This document shows, piece after piece, positions 1 to 4,936 of a stretch of 5,831 nucleotides of DNA. The stretch covers positions 1-5,831 of the forward strand of contig JAESSU010000007.1 in NCBI GenBank assembly GCA_016763955.1, given 5' to 3'. A program made the translations under genes and the position numbers. Position 1 is the first letter of the stretch. Every line of letters begins with the position of its first letter. The DNA comes from Phycisphaeraceae bacterium. Lineage in GTDB: Bacteria > Planctomycetota > Phycisphaerae > Phycisphaerales > Phycisphaeraceae. Below the pieces are notes generated by a model that was given only the letters and a program-made list of their open reading frames with translations, was not told where the DNA came from and did no database searches.

Positions 1-24
1 GGAACCCCGGAACCCCGGAACTCC
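1..24. repeat. 8-base C-rich tandem repeat (GGAACCCC, three units)
   Basis: Two perfect copies of GGAACCCC (1-8, 9-16) are followed by a one-mismatch copy GGAACTCC (17-24). The C-rich character continues to about position 67, with ACTCCG recurring at 20-25, 34-39 and 61-66. The array touches the left edge, so its full copy number is unknown. Because the unit is not a multiple of three, a change in copy number would shift any reading frame running through it. After position 68 the composition turns abruptly A/T-rich. Confidence 0.6.
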
Positions 25-79
25 GACCCCCGGTACTCCGGCTCCTTTCCCCCCGAGTAACTCCGGGATTTCTTATTGA
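2..79 (+). other. possible C-terminal tail of an upstream Pro/Gly/Thr-rich protein (partial)
   Basis: The frame beginning at base 2 is open from the left edge to a TGA at 77-79. It gives a 25-residue tail rich in Pro, Gly, Thr and Ser with the element PGTP twice. Such tails occur at the ends of exported proteins. The other two forward frames are also open for some distance (to TAA 58-60 and TAG 87-89), so the frame choice rests only on the more protein-like composition. The stretch could equally be non-coding repeat DNA. An imperfect hairpin (CCC-C-GAG, loop TAA, CTC-C-GGG at 51-67) followed by ATTTCTTATT lies at its end and may act as a weak terminator. Confidence 0.2.
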
Positions 80-114
80 AAATTAGTTAGATTTTTTTAC
101 TGATAGACAATTTT

Positions 115-504
115 ATGCAATCTAAGACCATCTACTCACATCGAAGAAAACTCAAAGTCCTGCCAACACTGTTTGTGGTGTGGGTGGGCTTTTCTTTGTT
201 TGCTTGCACCAACAACCTGATTAAAAATTTCCCGCTCGCAGATCAAGGCTTGTTGAATCACGCGAAAAAGACTGATCACCAAGCAACCTTGTCTACATTA
301 GACCGCGGCAGGCAGCTGTATCTCACAAAATGCAGCAGTTGTCATAGGGCATACCCCATCGGGAAGTACAGCACGTCCCAGTGGCAAGAAATTCTGCATG
401 AGATGAGCATGAATGCAAAATTTAACCTGCAACAGGAAAAGGATGTAACCTTATATGTCCTGAGTCTGCGACAATTGTTAGCACAAGCTGCGACGGTTCG
501 TTAG
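115..504 (+). CDS. small c-type cytochrome, probable lipoprotein
   Basis: This is a 129-residue monohaem cytochrome c, probably an electron carrier tethered to the periplasmic face of a membrane. A basic N-terminus (RRK, 10-12) and a hydrophobic segment (about 15-30) lead to a lipobox-like LFAC with Cys31 as the likely lipidated residue; Phe in the middle of the box is less usual. The haem site CSSCH is at 73-77 (His77 proximal). Met97 (or Met99) in the segment HEMSM is the likely distal ligand. The short Cys-to-Met spacing and the pattern YxxKCSSCH...W..IL..M resemble short haem domains of the DHC/quinohaemoprotein type. The ATG at 115 is preferred because later starts would lose the basic signal region; no clear Shine-Dalgarno precedes it. 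It lies 118 bases upstream of two thioredoxin-like genes on the same strand, suggesting a common envelope redox context. Electron partners cannot be named from sequence. The family call is firm; the lipoprotein call is moderate. Confidence 0.85.
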   Translation: MQSKTIYSHRRKLKVLPTLFVVWVGFSLFACTNNLIKNFPLADQGLLNHAKKTDHQATLSTLDRGRQLYLTKCSSCHRAYPIGKYSTSQWQEILHEMSMNAKFNLQQEKDVTLYVLSLRQLLAQAATVR

Positions 505-546
505 ATGCCTGACATTGAATTTGTATGGCAATATTGAATATTAACG

Positions 547-575
547 TTGTTCATCACGGGCATTGCCTCTATGAT
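547..575 (+). promoter_or_regulatory. candidate sigma70-type promoter for the first thioredoxin-like gene
   Basis: TTGTTC (547-552) and TATGAT (570-575) are separated by exactly 17 bases. The -10 matches TATAAT at five of six positions; the -35 matches TTGACA only in its first three. It would start a transcript around 582 with a leader of about 40 bases carrying the GGAGG site. If real, the thioredoxin-like pair can be transcribed independently of the cytochrome gene. This is a pattern match only. Confidence 0.35.
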
Positions 576-610
576 AGAGTCTTATAACCTATCGCCTTAC
601 GGTGTAATAT

Positions 611-615
611 GGAGG
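611..615 (+). promoter_or_regulatory. Shine-Dalgarno GGAGG fixing the start at 623
   Basis: GGAGG lies 7 bases before the ATG at 623, ideal spacing. It favours this ATG over the in-frame ATG at 632, three codons later. Confidence 0.8.
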
Positions 616-622
616 ATCGCCC

Positions 623-1834
623 ATGTCATGGATGACGTGTCGGGACCGTTTGGTTGGATTTGCCGCCATCATTTTAAGCTGTTGTTTGTCTTTGCCTGCT
701 AATGCACAGATGGATGAAACTGCGCAGTCGCTTTATCAGCGAATGACCACGGCATATCTGAATACCAATACCTATCAAGCCACAGTACAACTTATTAAGT
801 CTGAACACGGCGGTCGCTGGCAACTGATGCAGCAATTGCAGGTTGCTTATGACCGAAGTAGTGGCAGTCTGCTTTTTGACCGTCCGGACATGCAGCTAGT
901 CAGTAGTGAAGGGGTTTTGCATTATCGCAGTGACATGATCCCCGGCCGTCATTTGCAGGTGCAACTCGAAAAACCCATTGACGATACAAACCTTCGCAGT
1001 AAAGCACCTTTTCTGGCTCGACAATTGATGCCCGATGTTCGGCTGCTTCTTGGGGGTGAATTGTTTAAACCCACCGTGAAGGTCAAAGCATTAGATGCTG
1101 ATGAGCAGGGACGCCCGGGGCTTCAATGGACCAGCCGTGAAGGTCTAGTGACCTTGCGATTAAATCCGCAGACCGCATTGATCCAGCAGGTGACCATTGA
1201 TCGGCAGGCGATGATCCAGCGTGCGACCCATATCGGCCCGGCGACCTATAGCTACAACATCACCGTCAATCGTCACAATCAACAATTCGAGCGTGAATGG
1301 TTTGCGTTTGATACCTCTAATTCACAGCCTGTTAAAACATGGTCGAGTTTGTTAGGAAGCAATGACATTGATGCGACCGCGATGCAAGAGCAAATTGCGC
1401 CCGCTATTGCGCTGTCGGATACGGGACATAATATGTACCTGTTAGAACGCGAAGAGTCCGATGTTTTGGTACTCATGTTCTGGGCTTCATGGGGTGGCCC
1501 GCCGGTGTATCAGACTTTGCCCGTGCTTCAGCGTTTGTCAGATTGGGCAATGCGTGAAGGCAAGTCCGTCACAGTCAAGACGGTGAACATGCAAGAAGAT
1601 GTTAAGACGATTAAGCAAGTCTGGGATGTGAAGCAGTTGACTTTACCTGTGTTAATGGACGTTAATGCACAGGTGGCACATGCGTACCGCGTGGGCGCAA
1701 TCCCACAAACAGTGGTGATTGCCCATGGCATGGTTCGTCATGTTCATGTGGGAACGCCTTCTGATTTTGAAACAGTTCTTCGCGCTCAGGTCAATGATCT
1801 GCTTGTGAGTCCTGTGTCGGTAACACGGAAATAA
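623..1834 (+). CDS. exported thioredoxin-fold protein lacking the CXXC redox site (DUF2092-like + TlpA-like)
   Basis: This 403-residue protein has a signal peptide (Arg7/Arg9, hydrophobic about 10-24, ANA|Q cleavage after Ala28) and so should act in the periplasm. Residues about 30-245 resemble the DUF2092/LolA-like beta-rich domain. Residues about 255-395 are a TlpA/ResA-type thioredoxin domain with the usual FWASW strand, LPVLMDV (341-347) and the cis-proline loop IPQT (Pro361). The active site, however, reads WGGPP at 290-294 where WCGPC is expected. All three cysteines (6, 20, 21) lie in the signal peptide, so the mature protein has none and cannot perform dithiol-disulfide exchange. The frame is intact and fold landmarks are kept, which argues against a decaying pseudogene. 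The next gene downstream is a paralogue with the same architecture and an intact site. A binding, chaperone or regulatory role, perhaps with that sister protein, is inference. Confidence 0.85.
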   Translation: MSWMTCRDRLVGFAAIILSCCLSLPANAQMDETAQSLYQRMTTAYLNTNTYQATVQLIKSEHGGRWQLMQQLQVAYDRSSGSLLFDRPDMQLVSSEGVLHYRSDMIPGRHLQVQLEKPIDDTNLRSKAPFLARQLMPDVRLLLGGELFKPTVKVKALDADEQGRPGLQWTSREGLVTLRLNPQTALIQQVTIDRQAMIQRATHIGPATYSYNITVNRHNQQFEREWFAFDTSNSQPVKTWSSLLGSNDIDATAMQEQIAPAIALSDTGHNMYLLEREESDVLVLMFWASWGGPPVYQTLPVLQRLSDWAMREGKSVTVKTVNMQEDVKTIKQVWDVKQLTLPVLMDVNAQVAHAYRVGAIPQTVVIAHGMVRHVHVGTPSDFETVLRAQVNDLLVSPVSVTRK

Positions 1835-1957
1835 AACACCCTAGCTGTGAGTTTGGTTAATGAACCATCATCTTTATTGATGCAACGTTATCTTGTGTCG
1901 CTGGTAGAGGGTTCATAGGGATCGACCGAACTTTTTTTTTGACACGTTGAGGTTTAC
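1835..1957. other. 123-base spacer between the thioredoxin-like paralogues
   Basis: The spacer contains two overlapping small hairpins that cannot form together: TGGTT-AATG-AACCA (1854-1867) and CATCA-(7)-TGATG (1866-1882). A run of nine T at 1932-1940 follows only a 4-bp GTTC/GAAC stem, so termination there is doubtful. I see no convincing promoter. GAGG at 1949-1952, 5 bases before the ATG at 1958, is a reasonable ribosome binding site. Co-transcription of both genes is the simplest reading. Confidence 0.4.
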
Positions 1958-3154
1958 ATGAATTATCGACATTGGTTAGCCACTGGTATTTTATCTTGTG
2001 CCGTTTTATTGTCTCCGCTTCAAGCTCAAGATCAGCAGCTTACCGCGTCACAATGGCGGACTCGAATTCTTGATGCTTACAGCAAGCTCGATCGTTACCA
2101 AGTTCGCAAACAAATCAACATCACGCAGGCCGGTCGTGAGAGTGATCAGAAACAGCAGCTTACGTTAAATATTGCCATTGACCGCAGTACAAAATCAGTT
2201 GCGGTTGATACGCAGGGGTTGAGGCTTGTGGGCAATGAAGGTGTTGTTCGCACACAGATGGTTCCTGATAGTGGCAGGCATTTACGCTTAGAAGATGTCG
2301 ATCCACTAAACCCTGCGACACTTGAGCGCAGTTGGCCGATGTTCCCATTGTGGCTTTGGGTGCCTGACTTGTCGTTGTACTTAGGGACTGAAGTTCAATT
2401 GTTTTTGAAAGATGAAGGTTTTAAATTTTCATCACGCGATGTGCAATTGCCTGAAAATCAAAAAGAGTTTGAAACCACACTCGGCCAAGTGAAGATGTAT
2501 CTGACATTAGATACAACGAGTAGCCTTTTTCGTAAAGCACAGGTGGTCACGACGGGCAAAACGCCTGACGGTTTGGATGTGAAGACCACCATCGACTTTG
2601 ATATGCAATACAGCATACCCAAGACCTGGGATGCAAAGACCTTCGTGTTTGATGCAACCAACAGCACGCCTGTGGACAGTCTTCAAAAAATGTCCGAAAC
2701 CTCGCAAGACGCTAGTGCGCTAGAAGGCAAAGCCGCGCCTGCCATCGTGCTTGATGATCTGGCGGGCGAGCCATTTGATTTATCCAAGGTCAAAAGCGAA
2801 GTGGTGTTTTTGGATTTTTGGGCAACATGGTGTGGCCCTTGTCTGCGAGCCATGCCCGAGACGATTGAATTGGATCAGTGGATCAAAGAAAACAAGCTGG
2901 ATGTGTCGGTTTATACCGTCAATTTGCAGGAAGAAAAGAGCATGGTTCAGAAGTTCATCAAAGAGCGAGGGTGGGCCTTGCCTGTGCTTATGGATGTTCA
3001 GGGTAAAGTAGCTGCGAGCTATCGTGCTTATTCCATCCCGCAGACGGTGATCATTGTCGATGGGGTTGTAAAGAAGGTTTACACCGGCTATTCCCCACGC
3101 ATTGCAACCCAGTGGCGAGTGGATATTAACGAGGCTTTGGGATTAACCCCGTGA
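1958..3154 (+). CDS. exported TlpA/ResA-type thiol-disulfide oxidoreductase with DUF2092-like N-terminal domain
   Basis: This 398-residue periplasmic thioredoxin-family protein has a signal peptide (Arg4, hydrophobic about 7-21, cleavage LQA|Q after Ala23) and no lipobox. Residues about 30-245 form a DUF2092/LolA-like region with SGRHLRLED and VFDATNSTPV blocks matched in the preceding paralogue. Residues about 250-395 form the redoxin domain: AAPAIVLDDL entry strand, DFWATWCGPC with the catalytic pair Cys292/Cys295, LPVLMDV (341-347) and cis-Pro361 in IPQT. These two are the only cysteines of the mature protein, so a simple dithiol reductase/oxidase is expected. Known TlpA/ResA/CcmG relatives reduce periplasmic disulfides, for example in apocytochromes c; a CXXCH protein is encoded three genes' span upstream. 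The role of the N-terminal domain (lipid or protein binding) is unknown. The start is supported by GAGG 5 bases upstream and by the signal peptide. The substrate is not predictable. Confidence 0.9.
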   Translation: MNYRHWLATGILSCAVLLSPLQAQDQQLTASQWRTRILDAYSKLDRYQVRKQINITQAGRESDQKQQLTLNIAIDRSTKSVAVDTQGLRLVGNEGVVRTQMVPDSGRHLRLEDVDPLNPATLERSWPMFPLWLWVPDLSLYLGTEVQLFLKDEGFKFSSRDVQLPENQKEFETTLGQVKMYLTLDTTSSLFRKAQVVTTGKTPDGLDVKTTIDFDMQYSIPKTWDAKTFVFDATNSTPVDSLQKMSETSQDASALEGKAAPAIVLDDLAGEPFDLSKVKSEVVFLDFWATWCGPCLRAMPETIELDQWIKENKLDVSVYTVNLQEEKSMVQKFIKERGWALPVLMDVQGKVAASYRAYSIPQTVIIVDGVVKKVYTGYSPRIATQWRVDINEALGLTP

Positions 3155-3193
3155 GTTTCATTTAGAGCATCATCAATCTAATCGTAGCGTCAT

Positions 3194-3218
3194 AAAAAGC
3201 CCTGCCACTCCCGTGGCA
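3194..3218 (-). terminator. candidate terminator of the PAP2 gene
   Basis: Read on the minus strand, TGCCAC-GGGA-GTGGCA (3218 to 3203) forms a perfect 6-bp stem with a tetraloop. GGGC and then five T (3198-3194) follow. It lies about 75 bases beyond the stop of the leftward PAP2 gene. The T-run begins four bases after the stem, so strength is uncertain. On the plus strand no T-run follows the stem. Confidence 0.5.
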
Positions 3219-3224
3219 TCGGTC

Positions 3225-3262
3225 AGCGATGCGTTGCATCACAGCTATTGTTTAAAGTAAAC
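3225..3262 (+). terminator. possible weak terminator hairpins after the second thioredoxin-like gene
   Basis: GATGC-GTT-GCATC (3228-3240), extended by AGC/GCT across a bulge, is followed by ATTGTTT and a second small hairpin GTTTA-AAG-TAAAC (3250-3262). GCATC at 3216-3220 can pair with the same GATGC as an alternative. No real T-run follows, so the assignment is tentative. The setting, between two convergent genes, is where a terminator is expected. Confidence 0.25.
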
Positions 3263-3291
3263 GCTCCGGTTGGATTCGGAATGCACTAGGC

Positions 3292-3957
3292 TCATTGGGT
3301 GGAAATCGCTTCACTGGGTTTAATGAGTTTGTGATTGACCCATAAAGTAAATGCCACGCCAACAGTTAATCCTGCAATGACATCACTAAGGTAATGCACA
3401 CAGATAAAAACTCGACTTGTTGCAATGAGCAAGCCCATCACAATCCAGAGCCATGACCCTTTAGGCATCAACACACACGCAAGCACAATCAGTGCGCCCG
3501 CCGTTGTGGAATGTCCTGATGGGAATGAGTGAACCATATAGCCGGTTTTAAAAAACGAAAAGCCGAATAAGTTTTCTTCTAATAACATCGGGGGGCGGTA
3601 ACGTCCAAAGATCCATTTTAGGAGGTTGGCTAATAGTCCCGAGCCGGCGATGCCACAGACGATCAAGGCACTTGGCCATGCGAGTATTGGATTTTTGGTG
3701 ATCAGTTTGTAGCAGATTAGCAAAATAGCCCCTGGCACCACATACCATTCTGTTAGGCCAAATCGGGTGATGATTTCCCAAAAGTGATTAGCTGTTGGAT
3801 TAAGCGTGTCTGCCCATCGTGCAACTGGCTGGTCAAGAAAAAGATAGCACACAATGCCGGTCATCAATATTAGCAGTAACGCGATTATTACACGTTTGCG
3901 ACGTTGTAGTAACCAAGCAAAAACAGGTGGATGAGCAGATGTCGGAGTGTGTGCCAA
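3292..3957 (-). CDS. PAP2-family membrane phosphatase
   Basis: This 221-residue integral membrane protein of the phosphatidic acid phosphatase type 2 / haloperoxidase superfamily carries all three signature motifs: K114-(6)-R121-P122, P146-S-G-H149, and S181-R182-(5)-H188-(3)-D192. Family knowledge makes His188 the nucleophile and His149 the general acid. There are about six hydrophobic segments (about 23-41, 71-86, 95-112, 150-164, 168-180, 191-209). Likely substrates are lipid phosphates such as phosphatidic acid, phosphatidylglycerol phosphate or undecaprenyl pyrophosphate; sequence does not decide which. The start codon is TTG (bases 3957-3955). It is chosen because GAGG at 3968-3965 stands 7 bases before it and the next in-frame ATG (residue 32) would cut the first membrane segment. 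The gene is convergent with the thioredoxin pair and divergent from the DUF2203 gene. Confidence 0.93.
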   Translation of the reverse strand: MAHTPTSAHPPVFAWLLQRRKRVIIALLLILMTGIVCYLFLDQPVARWADTLNPTANHFWEIITRFGLTEWYVVPGAILLICYKLITKNPILAWPSALIVCGIAGSGLLANLLKWIFGRYRPPMLLEENLFGFSFFKTGYMVHSFPSGHSTTAGALIVLACVLMPKGSWLWIVMGLLIATSRVFICVHYLSDVIAGLTVGVAFTLWVNHKLIKPSEAISTQ

Positions 3958-3964
3958 ATGTGTT

Positions 3965-3968
3965 CCTC
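3965..3968 (-). promoter_or_regulatory. Shine-Dalgarno GAGG that decides a TTG start
   Basis: On the minus strand GAGG(A) is 7 bases upstream of the TTG at 3957-3955. No in-frame ATG or GTG sits nearby with comparable spacing, so this site selects the rare start codon of the PAP2 gene. Confidence 0.65.
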
Positions 3969-4225
3969 AGAGCTTATTTAGACCCATTGGGTATGATTTT
4001 GACCGCACCCTAAAACGCATCGGTGACATAAACAAAATGCCGCGTAAAAAAGCAACAGGACACGTTCATTGAAGACGGGTATAAGAGGCATATCATACCC
4101 ATTTACTTGGACCAGACAGCAATAATGATACCTAATCAAAAGTTTTTGTTGCATAATTGGAAAATAATAACGCAGATTATTGAAATAGTTTGGGGTGTCT
4201 GACCGATGTACTTAATAGAGAATAG

Positions 4226-4253
4226 TTGTTTCCACCTTGCATGATCGTTAAAT
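4226..4253 (+). promoter_or_regulatory. candidate promoter for the DUF2203 gene
   Basis: TTGTTT (4226-4231) and TTAAAT (4248-4253) are 16 bases apart, about 50 bases before the start codon. Each box matches consensus at about four positions. The -10 candidate sits exactly in the loop of the inverted repeat at 4234-4265. Weak by itself. Confidence 0.25.
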
Positions 4254-4265
4254 CGATTGCAAGGT
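4234..4265. repeat. inverted repeat ACCTTGCA / TGCAAGGT upstream of DUF2203
   Basis: Perfect 8-base arms lie at 4234-4241 and 4258-4265. An inner ATCG/CGAT pair (4244-4247, 4254-4257) extends the stem past a 2-base bulge and leaves the 6-base loop TTAAAT. No T-run follows, so it is not a terminator. It lies 38 bases upstream of the start and could be a protein-binding operator or a structured leader. Confidence 0.6.
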
Positions 4266-4303
4266 TAAATTAGTTAGCAGCGACCTTAAATAAAGGGATG
4301 CAA

Positions 4304-4756
4304 ATGGCCCCGCAAAATGCCGCATTAACGTTGTTTCGTGCCCCCAAAGCTGGCAAAAAGTATTTCACTGTTGTGGAAGCTGATAAAGCTTTGGCATATG
4401 TACGACCTGTGACGCGCGATCTGATGGATTGTTATGCCCATGTGGTGGACATCCGGCGGCGGATTGAAAAACCTCGTGAGCAAGACAACCGTGAACATCT
4501 TGAAGCTGACTACGAATCGACCATGGATCATTTAAGTGAACTGGTCGACGAATTACATCAGGTTGGCGTGGAGCTTAAAGATTTTGAACGTGGTTTGATC
4601 GATTTTCCCGCGGTACATGATGGCCGTGAAATTTATCTCTGCTGGCAGTTTAAAGAGCAATCTGTTTGTGCTTGGCATGAAACCGATGCCGGTTTTGCAG
4701 GCCGTCAAGATGTGGCCGTGCTTGATGATGATAAATCATGTGACAAGGCAGCTTGA
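4304..4756 (+). CDS. DUF2203 domain-containing protein
   Basis: This small soluble protein (150 residues from this start) of unknown function belongs to the DUF2203 family. Recognition rests on YFTVVEADKALAYVRPV near the N-terminus, a helical charged middle (about 45-95) with likely coiled-coil character, and the family's C-terminal signature. That signature runs G-x-(I/V)-DFPA, DGREIYLCWQF, then WHETDAGFAGR. I choose the ATG at 4304 because AAGGG at 4293-4297 is 6 bases before it. An in-frame ATG at 4298 abuts that AAGGG directly and would add only Met-Gln. There is no signal peptide or membrane segment. It stands alone, divergent from PAP2 and convergent with nadK, so context gives no functional clue. 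The conserved Cys/Trp/His cluster (YLCW, WHE) hints at ligand or metal binding; that is inference. Confidence 0.88.
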   Translation: MAPQNAALTLFRAPKAGKKYFTVVEADKALAYVRPVTRDLMDCYAHVVDIRRRIEKPREQDNREHLEADYESTMDHLSELVDELHQVGVELKDFERGLIDFPAVHDGREIYLCWQFKEQSVCAWHETDAGFAGRQDVAVLDDDKSCDKAA

Positions 4757-4783
4757 TTCACTTGATCACTTGATCACTTGGTC
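4752..4783. repeat. 8-base tandem repeat ACTTGATC overlapping the DUF2203 stop
   Basis: Units at 4760-4767 and 4768-4775 are identical, 4776-4783 has one mismatch (ACTTGGTC), and 4752-4759 (CTTGATTC) is a degenerate copy containing the TGA stop. The array creates two TGATCA palindromes. It is short and of no evident function. Confidence 0.6.
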
Positions 4784-4852
4784 AGCTCTATTGCATATGT
4801 CCGGTGAGACTGGGCAGGTTGCTTTATTGCCAAAAAATATAAAACACAACAG

Positions 4853-4884
4853 CAGGATAGACTTTGATGTTCATCCTGTTTTTT
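4853..4884 (+). terminator. intrinsic terminator between convergent DUF2203 and nadK
   Basis: CAGGAT (4853-4858) pairs with ATCCTG (4873-4878) and is followed directly by six T (4879-4884). A further GA/TC pair inside extends the stem past a single bulged A. It sits about 100 bases after the DUF2203 stop. On the minus strand the same stem is followed by a looser T-rich stretch ending in six T (4837-4832), so it may also serve nadK. Confidence 0.75.
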
Positions 4885-4936
4885 GTGTGCTGCCAAGCTA
4901 TTGTTTTTTGCGACGTGGGCGGGCGGCCCAGTTGAG

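Larger units (their letters stand above)
3958..4303. other. divergent intergenic region rich in inverted repeats
   Basis: These roughly 340 bases separate the PAP2 and DUF2203 genes, and I see no credible gene here. They are A/T-rich and hold an 11-base palindrome ACCCATTGGGT (3982-3992). GGGTAT-type words occur at 3989-3997 (+), 4077-4082 (+), 4092-4100 (-) and, in degenerate form, 4125-4133 (-). A long inverted repeat spans 4234-4265. Both genes' promoters must lie here, but no strong consensus promoter stands out for PAP2. Confidence 0.6.

Noticed and set aside
623..1834. First thioredoxin-like gene as a pseudogene.
   Set aside because: The frame is full length, with a good ribosome binding site, signal peptide, cis-proline loop and domain landmarks kept; only the two cysteines are replaced.
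1915..1940. Run of nine T as a terminator between the two thioredoxin-like genes.
   Set aside because: Only a 4-bp GTTC/GAAC stem with a 13-base loop precedes it, which is too weak to claim termination.
1939..1944. Perfect TTGACA (-35 consensus) just before the second thioredoxin-like gene.
   Set aside because: It ends 13 bases before the ATG, so the matching -10 would fall inside the coding sequence and transcription would start downstream of the start codon.
4916..4930. GC-rich hairpin TGGGC-GGGCG-GCCCA next to the nadK stop as a terminator.
   Set aside because: No T-run follows on either strand, and the sequence is explained as the in-frame continuation of nadK.
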